The notes under the pieces are model-generated. The model searched no databases. It worked only from the letters and a program-made list of their open reading frames with translations, and was not told the DNA's origin. A stretch of DNA of 64,000 bases from Terriglobia bacterium (lineage in GTDB: Bacteria > Acidobacteriota > Terriglobia > Bryobacterales > Bryobacteraceae), in NCBI GenBank assembly GCA_020073345.1, contig JAIQFI010000004.1:1-64000 (forward strand), written 5' to 3'. The translations under genes and the position numbers were made by a program. This document shows, piece after piece, positions 6,981-16,126 of the stretch (position 1 is its first letter; every line of letters starts with the position of its first letter).

Positions 6981-9459
6981 GTCTGTTGGTGGTACTCAGT
7001 TTGTCGACGGCATCCTCCATCCGCTGCGGACGCTTCAGAACGCCTTCGAACAAATCTCCCACCCGGTCGAACCGAGCCAGCGCGTTGCCCAAGTGGAACT
7101 GCTCGGGCCGGAGCCTCGGCGTGACCTCGCGCCAGGCCAGCGGGGTTGCCACCGGAGCGCCCGCATACGCGCGCACCGCATACGGAGCGGAAATCGTCTT
7201 ACCTTCGCCGATCTGCATCCAGTCGAAATATACTTTCCCTTTTTCGCGCTTCGAAACCGCCCGCGGCGTTGTGAACAGATCCGGACGCTCGTGCGCCACC
7301 ATCCTCGCCAGCACCTCCGCCAGCGACCGGACCTGATCGTACGTGTAGCGTGGGGCCAACGGCACGAAGATGTGCATCCCGTCGCCACCGGTGGTCTTGG
7401 GAAAACTCTCCAGCTCGGCGCGGTCGAGCTTCTTCCGCACCACCAGCGCAGCCTCCACGATCTTCTCGTAGCCGCACTCCTGTGGGTCCAGATCGATGAG
7501 CAGATAATCCGGGTGTTCCAGCGATCCCATCCGGCTCATCCAGGGATTGTGATCGATGCAGCCCAGGTTTACCAGAAACAGCAGCGTCGCGCGATTATCG
7601 CCGATCACGGAACGAATGCCGTCGGCCATACCGGTGCGCAGCCACTTGGGAAAACTCGCGGCGACTTCCTTCTGGAAGAAGAACGGCTCGTCGATACCGT
7701 TCGGATAGCGCTTGAGGGACAACGGCCGGTCTTTCAGATGCGGCAGGATCAGCGGCGCGACGGCATCATAGTAATTCAGCAGATCCCGCTTGCGGTAGCC
7801 GTCCATGGGATAGAAGACTTTGTTGAGATTCGTGAATTTCAAGCGGTGGCCGTCAATGGTCAGGTTGGCCTCGGCCAGGGACGGGTCCAGCAGCGTCGCG
7901 CGCTTCGCTGGAGGATCGTCGCCGTTCTGGCGAACGACCTCGGATGGATCGATGTCGGGACGAAAGCCCTTCCACACCGGCGCGCGCAGGCGTCCGTCCT
8001 CGGTCCAGTTGGCGAATTCAACTTCGCAGACCAGCTCGGGACGCACCCAGGTGACATCCTTCTTCGGCAGGTTCTTGTCCTGCTCCAGCGGGCATTTCTC
8101 GATGGCCAGGGGCGCGAGCTTTTCATAGATCGCCTTCATAGTCTTGCGATCGAATCCCGTGCCCACGTTCCCGGCCCACTTCAGCTTGCCGCCATCGTGG
8201 ATTCCAAGCACCAGCGCTCCGAAGTGATCGCGTTCGCCCTCGGTGAATCCGCACAGAAGGAACGATTCGGACGAATGAACCTTGTATTTCACCCAGTCAC
8301 CGGAGCGCCGCGATTCATAGAAACTCGAGGCCTTCTTCCCTACGATCCCTTCCACGCCTTGTTGCTTCGCCGCTTCGAGCAGGGCCTTTCCGTCGCTGAA
8401 GTGCTCGGAGTAGCGGACCACGTCGTTGGGCCTCAGGACTTCCTTCAGCAGGCGTTTGCGCTCCGTGAGCGCCAGACCCCGCAAATCGCGCCCGTTCAGA
8501 TACAGCAGATCAAAAGCATAGAAAACAACCGGATGATGCCTGGAGAGAAGCGCCACCGAGCTCGCGTCGGCTACGTTGATGCGGCACTGCAGCAGTTCGA
8601 AACTGGGTACGCCGCGTTCATTCAGGGCGGCGATCTCGCCATCCACGATCGCTGTCTGCGCCGTGACGTGGTGCGGTAGGATCGACAGTTCGGGGTACTG
8701 CCGGTCGATCACATTGCCGTTTCGAGAGACCATCCGAACCTGGCCGCCCTCGATGTAGCAAAGGGCGCGGACACCGTCCCACTTCACCTCGTAGATCCAC
8801 TTGGGATCACTAGGAGGAATGCCGGTGCCGATCTGCGCAAGCATGGGCGCGCCAATATCGGGCAGCGGCTCCGCAGTCTCTTTCCGTTGCATCGCTTCCA
8901 GCCCGCGAGCGATCTCCTCCTGTGTACGGCCCGTGAGAACGCTGACCGCATGGTCTTCGGTGTTCCAGCCCGGCTGCGCCGCGGCGTCCTTTTTCTTCAG
9001 CAGCAGCCATTCGTTCCCTTTGCCGCGCTTCATGCGCACGATGGCAAACTCGCCGGTGATCTTCTCGCCATGCAGGCGGAACTTGAAGTCGCCGCGCGCA
9101 AGTTGTTCCTCCGCCGAAGCGTCGCCCAGAAGCTCGTAGGAACCTCGATCCCACAGCATGACGCTTCCCGCGCCGTAGTTCCCCTTGGGAATGACGCCCT
9201 CGAAGCTTCCGTACTCGATGGGATGGTCCTCGACCATCATCGCGAGCCGTTTTTCGGCCGGATCCAGGGTCGGGCCCTTGGGCACCGCCCAGGACTTGAG
9301 CGCGCCCCCGACTTCCAGGCGCAGGTCGTAATGCAAATGGGTGGCGTGATGGCGCTGGACACAATACTGAAGCGGTCCGCCTGACTTGGGATGCGCGGAC
9401 GCGGCCGGCTCCGGCGTCCGGTCGAAGTGGCGTTTTTCGCTGTATTTCTTGAGTGACAA
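6976..9459 (-). CDS. ligD: ATP-dependent DNA ligase LigD (phosphoesterase-ligase-polymerase)
   Basis: The multifunctional end-joining ligase, 827 residues. An N-terminal 3'-phosphoesterase domain (about 25-165) has HLHYDLR at 41-47 and EDH at 77-79. The ligase domain (about 205-510) has EVKWDG with the adenylated Lys226, EGIVGKK and DWVKYK. The C-terminal primase-polymerase domain (about 535-810) has DLD at 656-658 and GGDGMHIF at 692-699. The order PE-LIG-POL is the Pseudomonas arrangement, not the mycobacterial one. The start is a TTG at 9459, since no ATG precedes the conserved N-terminus. It is divergent from ku, its partner in non-homologous end joining. Confidence 0.96.
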   Translation of the reverse strand: MSLKKYSEKRHFDRTPEPAASAHPKSGGPLQYCVQRHHATHLHYDLRLEVGGALKSWAVPKGPTLDPAEKRLAMMVEDHPIEYGSFEGVIPKGNYGAGSVMLWDRGSYELLGDASAEEQLARGDFKFRLHGEKITGEFAIVRMKRGKGNEWLLLKKKDAAAQPGWNTEDHAVSVLTGRTQEEIARGLEAMQRKETAEPLPDIGAPMLAQIGTGIPPSDPKWIYEVKWDGVRALCYIEGGQVRMVSRNGNVIDRQYPELSILPHHVTAQTAIVDGEIAALNERGVPSFELLQCRINVADASSVALLSRHHPVVFYAFDLLYLNGRDLRGLALTERKRLLKEVLRPNDVVRYSEHFSDGKALLEAAKQQGVEGIVGKKASSFYESRRSGDWVKYKVHSSESFLLCGFTEGERDHFGALVLGIHDGGKLKWAGNVGTGFDRKTMKAIYEKLAPLAIEKCPLEQDKNLPKKDVTWVRPELVCEVEFANWTEDGRLRAPVWKGFRPDIDPSEVVRQNGDDPPAKRATLLDPSLAEANLTIDGHRLKFTNLNKVFYPMDGYRKRDLLNYYDAVAPLILPHLKDRPLSLKRYPNGIDEPFFFQKEVAASFPKWLRTGMADGIRSVIGDNRATLLFLVNLGCIDHNPWMSRMGSLEHPDYLLIDLDPQECGYEKIVEAALVVRKKLDRAELESFPKTTGGDGMHIFVPLAPRYTYDQVRSLAEVLARMVAHERPDLFTTPRAVSKREKGKVYFDWMQIGEGKTISAPYAVRAYAGAPVATPLAWREVTPRLRPEQFHLGNALARFDRVGDLFEGVLKRPQRMEDAVDKLSTTNRR

Positions 9460-9535
9460 GGCTCGTTACAAAACTGCCCTAGAATGTTTGCGCTATAGTA
9501 GAAAACGATTCTTTCAGACGAGGTATCTACCTAGT

Positions 9536-10375
9536 ATGGCGTCAACCGTTTGGAAAGGGCATCTCACCTTCGGGCTCGTTTCGTTCCCTGTCAGATTGTA
9601 CAGCGCGGCCCGCGGCGAAAGCATCAGTTTCAACCAGCTCCACAAGGCCGACGGCTCGCGGATCAAGCAGATGATCTACTGTGCCGCCGAGGACAAACCG
9701 ATCCCGCGCAGCGAGATCGTCAAGGGCTACGAGTACGAGAAAGACCGCTACGTCGTGATCGAGGACGAAGAGATCAAGAAGGTCGCCCCGGCGACGGCCA
9801 AAGTCATGGAGATCCAGGAATTCGTCAAGTCCGAGCAGGTGGACCCGATCTTCCTTGAGACCTCGTACTACATGGCACCCGATGAGGCAGGCGAAAAGCC
9901 GTACGCGCTACTGTTCGACGCCCTGAAGAAGACCGGTTACGTGGGCGTGGCCAAGATCGCGATGCACAACCGCGAGCATGTGGTGATCCTGCGCCCGGGG
10001 CAAAACGGCGTGCTGATGCACACCATGTATTACAGCCACGAGATCCGCAAGGTCGACGAGTTCCGCACCGACCTGAGCTTGGTGAAGGAGAAAGAGCTGG
10101 CGCTGGCCACCAGCCTGATCGAAGCCTTGGCAGCGGACTTCGAGCCAGAAAAGTATAAAGACGACTACCGCGACAATCTGCTGAAGATGATCGAGGCCAA
10201 GAAGCAGGGCGAAGAAGTGGTCGCGACGCCGGAGCCGAAGGAATCGAAGGTCGTGGATATCATGGAGGCCCTCAAGGCGAGCTTAGCTGCCGCCAAGAAG
10301 CCCGCGGCGTCGGCCCAGACTTCGGAACCCGCTGCCGAAGAGGCTCGTCCGGCACGTAAACGCGCGAGGGGATAA
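9536..10375 (+). CDS. ku: Ku protein, non-homologous end joining
   Basis: A bacterial Ku homodimer protein of 279 residues that threads onto broken DNA ends and recruits LigD. The start at 9536 gives the typical N-terminus MASTVWKGHLTFGLVSFPVR; the longer upstream frame is not conserved. The body contains the Ku core with KGYEYEKDRYVVIEDEEI. The last 40 residues are an Ala/Lys/Pro-rich basic tail (ending ARPARKRARG), which in other Ku proteins aids DNA binding or LigD contact. It is divergently transcribed from ligD across 76 bp. Confidence 0.96.
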   Translation: MASTVWKGHLTFGLVSFPVRLYSAARGESISFNQLHKADGSRIKQMIYCAAEDKPIPRSEIVKGYEYEKDRYVVIEDEEIKKVAPATAKVMEIQEFVKSEQVDPIFLETSYYMAPDEAGEKPYALLFDALKKTGYVGVAKIAMHNREHVVILRPGQNGVLMHTMYYSHEIRKVDEFRTDLSLVKEKELALATSLIEALAADFEPEKYKDDYRDNLLKMIEAKKQGEEVVATPEPKESKVVDIMEALKASLAAAKKPAASAQTSEPAAEEARPARKRARG

Positions 10376-10391
10376 TAGTCTTAAGGCGTGA

Positions 10392-10694
10392 ATGACTCTC
10401 GGAACCGTTCAGATCGACGAAGCTTGGCTTGCCAGTATTTGCCGGCGTTATGGAGTGCGGGAGCTCTCCGTGTTCGGATCCGCGGCTCACGATTCCATGC
10501 GTCCGGACAGCGATATTGACTTGTTAGTCGACTTCCTGCCAAGTGCGGAGCCTGGACTTTTGGATCATGCCGGACTGATGCTGGACTTGTCAGAGTTATT
10601 TGGTCGTAAAGTTGACCTCGTGTCCAAGAACGGACTCAAACCGCTGATTCGCGACTCCGTGATACGGGAATCGCGGCGCCTGTATGCGGCGTGA
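10392..10694 (+). CDS. minimal nucleotidyltransferase (MNT) antitoxin-like protein
   Basis: A 100-residue protein of the pol-beta nucleotidyltransferase superfamily: VFGSAAHDSMRPDSDIDLLVDF at about 27-48 carries the GS and the D-x-D metal motif. Such short proteins usually pair with a HEPN ribonuclease as its antitoxin, sometimes by AMPylating it. No HEPN gene follows. Instead a 27-codon frame starts by GTGA overlap, then a HicB-like gene. It begins 16 bp after ku, with AAGG upstream. Confidence 0.85.
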   Translation: MTLGTVQIDEAWLASICRRYGVRELSVFGSAAHDSMRPDSDIDLLVDFLPSAEPGLLDHAGLMLDLSELFGRKVDLVSKNGLKPLIRDSVIRESRRLYAA

Positions 10695-10774
10695 GAACGG
10701 CTCGCAAGCGGACAACCGGAACCTGCCATGCGATCTTGAAAGCGGCCGGATTAAAGCCTACTAAGGATGATTGA
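10691..10774 (+). CDS. possible 27-residue microprotein
   Basis: A GTG start overlaps the MNT stop as GTGA, and the frame ends 8 bp inside the HicB gene. The product is basic at the N-terminus (VRTARKRTTG) and ends ILKAAGLKPTKDD. Coupling on both sides favours translation, but the size makes this uncertain. It could be the relic of a larger toxin gene. No known domain. Confidence 0.35.
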   Translation: MRTARKRTTGTCHAILKAAGLKPTKDD

Positions 10775-11009
10775 TCTCAGCTACTCCCTGACCATCGAAG
10801 CCACGGAAGACCCGAGCTTCTTCAGTTTCTATTCGCCAGAGCTCGAAGGCTTTACCGGCATCGGAACATCCGTGGAGGATTGCCTCTACAAGGCCAAATG
10901 GGGAATGATCGAGCACATCGAGCTTCTCAAGGAACAAGCCCTGCCCGTTCCCGCCGCTAATCCGAACCCGCGAGTGATTATTCAGAACGCCGCTCTGAGC
11001 GCTGCTTAG
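10767..11009 (+). CDS. HicB-family antitoxin-like protein without HicA
   Basis: An 80-residue protein with the partial RNase H-like HicB fold: YSLTIEATEDPSFFSFYSPELEGFTGIGTSVEDCLYKAKWGM-type core, with the typical pattern of a beta hairpin followed by a helix. The usual partner, a small double-stranded-RNA-binding HicA toxin, is not encoded beside it. It lacks the C-terminal DNA-binding domain of classic HicB. Its stop shares TTAG with the stop of the convergent DUF72 gene. Confidence 0.7.
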   Translation: MIDLSYSLTIEATEDPSFFSFYSPELEGFTGIGTSVEDCLYKAKWGMIEHIELLKEQALPVPAANPNPRVIIQNAALSAA

Positions 11010-11713
11010 CCCGCGGCTTTCAACAACTCCCCCGCATATACCGCCCCGGCGGGAGTATCTTCGTGCTTGAAGAACACGTACACGTCGCGGCCGCCCGCGA
11101 GCATCCCCCGTACCCGTTTCGCCACCTCGGCACGCTCCTCCGCCGAATAATCCTCTTTCCGCAGCCGGACGTAGACGAACCCGGCCGTCACCACCTCGGG
11201 CACCTCGAATTTGTCCGATTCAGCCAGGCATAGAGCGATCCCATGTTTTTCAAACAAGCGATACACATCATCCACCAGCCAGGACTTGTTGCGGAACTCA
11301 AAAGCGCAGCGGATATCCTTCGGCAGCTTCTCGACGAAGGCCGTCAGCAAAGGCAGATCGGCTTTGAGGTTGGGCGCCAGTTGAAATAACACGGGCCCTA
11401 AACGGCGTGTGGCCCGCAGCGGATCGATCGCCTTGAAGAAGACCTCCGTAAACTCCGACTCGCGTAAGCGCATGATGTGCGTGATTTTCTGGTGTGCCTT
11501 GCAGGCAAAGCTGAATCCTTCCGGCGTGGCGGTAATCCAATTCTCCAGGGTTGTGGCCTTCGGCAACTGGCGGAAGGTGTAGTTGATTTCCACGGCATTC
11601 AGCCGGGTTGCGTAGTGCTTGAGGAAGTCCTTGGCCGGAAGCTTGGGCGGGTAGAAGTCCGGTTTCCAGCTGGGATAGGCGAAGCCTGAAGTGCCTGCGA
11701 ATAAAGTAGCCAT
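11006..11713 (-). CDS. DUF72 (YecE-like) TIM-barrel protein
   Basis: A 235-residue protein of the DUF72 family, recognised from FAGTSGFAYPSWKPDFYP at the N-terminus, NAVEINYTFRQLP, and FEFRNKSWLVDDVYRLF in the middle. Members are TIM barrels of unknown biochemical role. It is monocistronic. Its 3' end overlaps the convergent hicB-like gene by 4 bp. A divergent ABC transporter gene starts 24 bp away, so both promoters must lie in this tiny gap. Confidence 0.88.
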   Translation of the reverse strand: MATLFAGTSGFAYPSWKPDFYPPKLPAKDFLKHYATRLNAVEINYTFRQLPKATTLENWITATPEGFSFACKAHQKITHIMRLRESEFTEVFFKAIDPLRATRRLGPVLFQLAPNLKADLPLLTAFVEKLPKDIRCAFEFRNKSWLVDDVYRLFEKHGIALCLAESDKFEVPEVVTAGFVYVRLRKEDYSAEERAEVAKRVRGMLAGGRDVYVFFKHEDTPAGAVYAGELLKAAG

Positions 11714-11724
11714 CTATCGCAGGC

Positions 11725-11730
11725 TACACT
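11725..11730 (+). promoter_or_regulatory. -10-like TACACT six bases before the ABC transporter start
   Basis: TACACT, then GAATTG, then ATG at 11737. There is no Shine-Dalgarno. The spacing fits transcription starting at the ATG. It also argues for 11737 rather than the TTG at 11734 as the start. Confidence 0.4.
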
Positions 11731-11736
11731 GAATTG

Positions 11737-13698
11737 ATGGCAGCAAGAGGAATGGGAATGCCGGGGATGGGACATGGTGATCGTCCGCGCCGGTCGGGTG
11801 ACTCTGGCGGCCCACCCGCCCCGACAGGTCCCGGCGGTAAGAAGCGCCAACCCACTCTGCGCGACGTGTGGCCGCAACTCCGCGAGCTGGTTCTGCCACG
11901 GCGCAAGATCCTGGCGTTGGGCTTCCTGCTGATGATCGTGAACCGCCTCAGCGGCCTGGTGCTGCCCTTCTCCACCCGGTACTTGATCGACAACGTCATC
12001 GGCAAGAAGCAAATGGCCTTGCTGACTCCGCTGGTGCTGGGGATCCTGGGAGCAACGCTGCTACAAGGTGTGACTTCGTTTTCTCTCACGCAGATTCTTT
12101 CCAAGGCTGGACAGCGTTTGATCGCCGAACTGCGCCAGAAAGTCCAGCGGCACATCGGTCTGCTGCCGGTCTCCTATTACGACACCAACAAGAGCGGCGT
12201 GCTGGTCTCGCGCATCATGAATGACGTCGAAGGTGTGCGCAACTTAATCGGCACAGGACTCGTGGACTTTGTTGGCGGTCTGATGACGGCCGTCATCTCT
12301 CTGGTGGTCCTGCTGACCATCAGTCCGACCATGACACTGGTCACGGCGGCGGCGGTGGGCTCCTTCGCTTTCGTTCTGAGCAAAGCGTTTGTCAAAATCC
12401 GGCCAGTGTTCCGCGAACGTGGGAAGATTACCGCGGAAGTGACCGGCCGACTGACCGAGTCGCTCGGGGGGGTGCGCGTCGTCAAGGGCTATCACGCCGA
12501 GGAGCGCGAAGCGGAAGTTTTCGGCAAGGGTGTCCAAAAGCTGCTCGACAACGTGTTCAAATCCCTCACCATGATGTCGATCATGGGTCTTTCCTCGACG
12601 GTGCTGATGGGAATCGTCAGCGCGTCAATTATGTGGGTCGGCGCCCGCCAGATCGGCGCCGGACACATCTCATTGGGCGATTTCGTGATGTTCACGACGT
12701 TTCTGGCGTTCCTGATCGCGCCGGTGTTCCAGGCGGTGGGAATCGGGACGCAATTAACCGAGGCGTTCGCGGGACTCGACCGCACCCGCGAAGTGCTGGA
12801 GGAGCGCCCAGAGGATCGCGATCCGCACCGCACGGCGGTCATCGGCCCCATTCAGGGGACGGTCGAGTTCAAGGACGTCAACTTTTCGTATGAGGCCGGC
12901 AAGCCAGTGCTGTTCGATGTGAGCTTTTACGCCGAACCGGGCAAGGTCACCGCGCTGGTTGGCTCATCCGGCTCGGGGAAATCGACCATCATCAGCCTGG
13001 TGGCGGCGTTTCACACGCCAACGTCCGGGACCGTTACCGTAGATGGCATCGACCTCTCCACCGTGCGCCTGGACACCTACCGGACCCAATTGGGCGTGGT
13101 GCTGCAGGACACCTTCCTGTTCGACGGAACCATCGAGGAAAACATCGCCTTCGCGCGTCCGGGCGCGACCAAGGAACAGATCCTGGAAGCCTGCCATATC
13201 GCGCGCGTGGACGAGTTCGCCGAAAAATTCGAGAAGCAGTACGACACCGTCGTCGGCGAACGTGGAGTCAAGCTGTCCGGCGGGCAGCGCCAGCGTGTCT
13301 CGATCGCCCGCGCCATTCTGGCCGACCCGCGCATCCTGATTCTGGACGAAGCCACGTCGAGCCTCGATTCGGAATCCGAGGCGCTCATCCAGGAAGGCCT
13401 GCGCTATCTGATGCAGGGGCGGACCACCTTCGTCATCGCCCACCGTCTTTCAACCATCAGGCGCGCCGACCAGATTCTAGTGGTCGAGAATGGGAAGATC
13501 GTGGAGCACGGGACGCACGAATCACTGTACGCGCAGCAGGGCCGTTACTGGGATCTCTACACGCGGCAGCACGGGCTCGAAGCGAATCTCTTTCTCGCAC
13601 CGGGCGAGGGCGACAAGGTTCCCGAGGATGCGGGCGGCGGACAGGCTCGCGAAGCCGCGGCAATGGCAGAGGCGATGCGGTTACTGCGCGGCCGCTAG
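11737..13698 (+). CDS. ABC transporter, fused permease/ATPase (MsbA-like)
   Basis: A 653-residue half-transporter. A Gly/Pro-rich N-terminal leader (first 35 residues) is followed by a six-segment type I exporter domain (about 55-340). The nucleotide-binding domain (about 370-610) has Walker A GSSGSGKST (about 409), the LSGGQRQR signature (about 512) and Walker B ILILDEATSSLD. It probably works as a homodimer in lipid or drug export; the sequence does not reveal the substrate. It is alone on its strand and overlaps the convergent outer-membrane gene at a shared CTAG. Confidence 0.93.
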   Translation: MAARGMGMPGMGHGDRPRRSGDSGGPPAPTGPGGKKRQPTLRDVWPQLRELVLPRRKILALGFLLMIVNRLSGLVLPFSTRYLIDNVIGKKQMALLTPLVLGILGATLLQGVTSFSLTQILSKAGQRLIAELRQKVQRHIGLLPVSYYDTNKSGVLVSRIMNDVEGVRNLIGTGLVDFVGGLMTAVISLVVLLTISPTMTLVTAAAVGSFAFVLSKAFVKIRPVFRERGKITAEVTGRLTESLGGVRVVKGYHAEEREAEVFGKGVQKLLDNVFKSLTMMSIMGLSSTVLMGIVSASIMWVGARQIGAGHISLGDFVMFTTFLAFLIAPVFQAVGIGTQLTEAFAGLDRTREVLEERPEDRDPHRTAVIGPIQGTVEFKDVNFSYEAGKPVLFDVSFYAEPGKVTALVGSSGSGKSTIISLVAAFHTPTSGTVTVDGIDLSTVRLDTYRTQLGVVLQDTFLFDGTIEENIAFARPGATKEQILEACHIARVDEFAEKFEKQYDTVVGERGVKLSGGQRQRVSIARAILADPRILILDEATSSLDSESEALIQEGLRYLMQGRTTFVIAHRLSTIRRADQILVVENGKIVEHGTHESLYAQQGRYWDLYTRQHGLEANLFLAPGEGDKVPEDAGGGQAREAAAMAEAMRLLRGR

Positions 13699-14252
13699 AA
13701 TCCGAACCCGACGAGTACCGCAAGCTGGTTGCGATTAGACTGGACCTGCGACCCGTCGAAATTCCGGAACGCCCAACCGGTATAGCGGACCTCGGGCGAG
13801 ACCTTGACTAGGAATAAGTTGAACTCCAGCCCGCCGCCCACCACGATTCCATAGTTCGACCGGTGGTTCAGCGAACTCAGCTTGATATCGGAAAGCTGGC
13901 TGAAACTCACGCCCGCGTCGAAGTACGGCCGCACCAAACCGGCCGCGAACCGGTGCTTGATCAGCACCGGGAATTCCCACGAGCTGCCTGACGCGCCCAC
14001 CCCGGCGCTTCGAAAGTCATAGCTGCGATACAGCGCATCCACCTCGACGGCCATCCGGGCGGGCAGTCTGAGCTCGACATATGGTCCAACGGTGTAACGC
14101 GGCGATTCACCGGAGAACACCCCGAGGGTCGGGTCGGGAAACACTTTGAATGCATCGGTAGCCGGCACACCGATTTTCACGCCGGCACCCAAAGGCTGCG
14201 CCGAGGCGACTGCGGCAACTAGAAGAATGAACAAAACAGTTTTCGTCAGCAT
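13695..14252 (-). CDS. outer-membrane beta-barrel protein
   Basis: A 185-residue protein with a signal peptide (LFILLVAAVASAQ) and alternating amphipathic strands typical of small eight-stranded barrels (for example RYTVGPYVELRLP, YGIVVGGGLEFNLFLVKVSPEVRYTG split across two strands). It ends in the aromatic GFGF expected for BAM recognition. Similar to porin/OmpA-barrel-like proteins common in Acidobacteriota; no enzymatic motif. Confidence 0.75.
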   Translation of the reverse strand: MLTKTVLFILLVAAVASAQPLGAGVKIGVPATDAFKVFPDPTLGVFSGESPRYTVGPYVELRLPARMAVEVDALYRSYDFRSAGVGASGSSWEFPVLIKHRFAAGLVRPYFDAGVSFSQLSDIKLSSLNHRSNYGIVVGGGLEFNLFLVKVSPEVRYTGWAFRNFDGSQVQSNRNQLAVLVGFGF

Positions 14253-14312
14253 TCTATTTCCACTGTAGCCTGTTCAAAATCGTGCGAACCCGGCAAGGCG
14301 AGATGGAAGTGA

Positions 14313-14507
14313 TCAAATCCAGTAAACTCGGCCTCGATCAGCGCTCGGGGCGCGGCGCACCGGCAGCCGCGGCGCGCGCAACGGCGGCTCGAACCGGATG
14401 ATCGCCGGCGATGCCCGTTTCGTATGATGCGCCATCGCGCCCAGCAGGAACAACAGCAGGGCGCTGGCGTAGATCGCCAAAGTACCGACCAGGCCGTGTT
14501 TGCGCAT
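14313..14507 (-). CDS. small single-pass membrane protein
   Basis: From ATG 14507 the frame gives 64 residues: one transmembrane segment (about 6-26, GTLAIYASALLLFLLGAM) and a basic, Pro/Arg-rich tail. The upstream extension of this frame lacks coding character. No Shine-Dalgarno is visible, so the start and the gene itself are uncertain. Confidence 0.4.
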   Translation of the reverse strand: MRKHGLVGTLAIYASALLLFLLGAMAHHTKRASPAIIRFEPPLRAPRLPVRRAPSADRGRVYWI

Positions 14508-14614
14508 GCCAGCAGTCAGAGCACGCGGTCTTCCACGGCTAACCTGCTGATTCCCGGAGCGGCACGCTGCGCTCGCGCGGCACATCTGTGCCCCCAAGGC
14601 TACAGGGAAGCACT

Positions 14615-15049
14615 CTACAACTGCTCGCGCGCAGCCTGCGTAGCCAGCTCGTCGGCGCGATTGTTGTCCTCGTGGTCGGCGTGGCCCTTGGTCCAGGTCC
14701 AGTGGACGTGATGCCGCGCGACCTGCTCATCGAGCTCCTCCCAAAGGTCCTGGTTCAGCACCGGCTTTTTCGAGCTGGTCTTCCAGCCGTTTTTCTTCCA
14801 GCCGTGGATCCACTGGGTGATCCCATTCTTGACGTATTGAGAATCCGTGACCACTTCCGTGGAGCACGGTTCGCGCACGGCCTTCAGTCCCTCGATGACA
14901 GCCGTCAGCTCCATGCGGTTATTGGTGGTGTGCGGCTCGGATCCCACCAGCTCGCGTTTGTGGTGGTTATAGCGCAGCAGGCAGGCCCATCCTCCCGGGC
15001 CGGGATTGCCCAGGCAGGCCCCGTCTGTAATGAGCTGAACGTGTTTCAA
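14615..15049 (-). CDS. rnhA: ribonuclease HI
   Basis: Degrades the RNA strand of RNA-DNA hybrids in the cytoplasm. The 144-residue protein has all catalytic residues: D9 (TDGACLGNPG), E47 (NRMEL), D69 (TDSQYV), H123 and D133 (NRADELA), plus the basic handle region WKKNGWKTSSKKP. The start is TTG at 15049; GGCGGCGG lies just upstream. It follows the dus gene by 12 bp on the same strand, so the two are probably cotranscribed. Confidence 0.95.
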   Translation of the reverse strand: MKHVQLITDGACLGNPGPGGWACLLRYNHHKRELVGSEPHTTNNRMELTAVIEGLKAVREPCSTEVVTDSQYVKNGITQWIHGWKKNGWKTSSKKPVLNQDLWEELDEQVARHHVHWTWTKGHADHEDNNRADELATQAAREQL

Positions 15050-15061
15050 TCCGCCGCCGCC

Positions 15062-16066
15062 CTATTGGACCACCATCAATTCGCGCTCGAAGAAGGCGTC
15101 CACGGTATCCAGGATTCCGGCCGCATCGTGAAGATGATAGATGTCGGCACGAAGCTTGGAGCCGTTGCGAACGCCGTGGGTGAAATACGTGGCGAACTGT
15201 TTCATCTTCCCGACCGCATCCGGAGACTGGTGATCGAGCAGCATGGAATAATAGCGCCGCATGATCTCGTAGCGGGCGTTTTCCGAGGGTGTTTCGTAAC
15301 TGCCGGTGGCGATGTAATCGGAAATCTGGCGAAAGATCCAAGGATTAGACGACGCCGCGCGGCCGATCATCACCGCGTCGCAGCCGGTTACCTCCACCAT
15401 CCGCATCGCGTCCTGGGGCGTGAGGATATCGCCGTTGCCAATCACCGGGATCTTCACCGCGGCCTTTACTTCGGCGATGCGGGTCCAATCGGCGTGACCG
15501 CTATAGCCCTGCTCGCGCGTACGCGGGTGCAGCGCGATGGCCGACAGCCCGCAATCTTCGGCCAGCTTGGCCATCTGCACATTGACCAGTTCCTTGTCAT
15601 TCCAACCGGCGCGGAATTTCATGGTTAGCGGGATGGAAATAGCCGACTTGACGGAGCGCAGAAGTTGTTCAACCAAGGGAAGGTCGCGCAGCAGCCCTGA
15701 TCCTCCGTTGCACCGGACCACTTTCTTAACCGGGCACCCGAAGTTGATATCGACGTGGTCGAAGCCCAGATCCTGGCAATAGCGCGCGGCGTCGGCCATC
15801 ACCTGCGGATCGGAGCCGAACAATTGCGCGGAGATGGGATGTTCGTCGGGTTCGAAGTACAGATAGCGAAACGCGCGCGTCGGCCTGCTGGATTTGGCGG
15901 TCGCCAGAACGCCGTGCGAGCTGGTGAACTCGGTCATGATGAGACCGCATCCGCCCTGCGAGCGGATCAGGCGGCGAAATACGGTATCGGTCACGCCGAC
16001 CATGGGCGCAAGCACGGTCGCCGGCTGTATTTGGGTGCCTCCGATGTGAAAGCCGCGCGGAAACAT
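15062..16066 (-). CDS. dusB: tRNA-dihydrouridine synthase, DusB type
   Basis: An FMN enzyme that reduces uridines in the D loop of tRNA. The 334-residue protein has the TIM-barrel signature APMVGVTDTVFR, the catalytic Cys in INFGCPVKKVV (about residue 110), KFRAGW, HPRTREQGYSG for phosphate binding and IGNGDI/IGRAA near the flavin. Length and motifs fit the DusB/Dus family. It is followed by rnhA, and its promoter lies in the 60 bp shared with the divergent ferredoxin gene. Confidence 0.93.
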   Translation of the reverse strand: MFPRGFHIGGTQIQPATVLAPMVGVTDTVFRRLIRSQGGCGLIMTEFTSSHGVLATAKSSRPTRAFRYLYFEPDEHPISAQLFGSDPQVMADAARYCQDLGFDHVDINFGCPVKKVVRCNGGSGLLRDLPLVEQLLRSVKSAISIPLTMKFRAGWNDKELVNVQMAKLAEDCGLSAIALHPRTREQGYSGHADWTRIAEVKAAVKIPVIGNGDILTPQDAMRMVEVTGCDAVMIGRAASSNPWIFRQISDYIATGSYETPSENARYEIMRRYYSMLLDHQSPDAVGKMKQFATYFTHGVRNGSKLRADIYHLHDAAGILDTVDAFFERELMVVQ

Positions 16067-16115
16067 TATGCATCTATTTTAGCGTGGGAGGCCAATCCAT
16101 GCGTCACCCGGCTTG

Positions 16116-16121
16116 TATAAT
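16116..16121 (+). promoter_or_regulatory. consensus -10 TATAAT five bases before the ferredoxin GTG
   Basis: A perfect TATAAT is followed by CAAGT and then the GTG start at 16127. No Shine-Dalgarno can fit between them. This is the clearest leaderless-type arrangement on the plus strand. Confidence 0.5.
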
Positions 16122-16126
16122 CAAGT

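Noticed and set aside
7093-8679. 528-codon plus-strand frame opposite ligD
   Set aside because: Antisense shadow typical of GC-rich DNA; the ligD motifs on the other strand are unmistakable.
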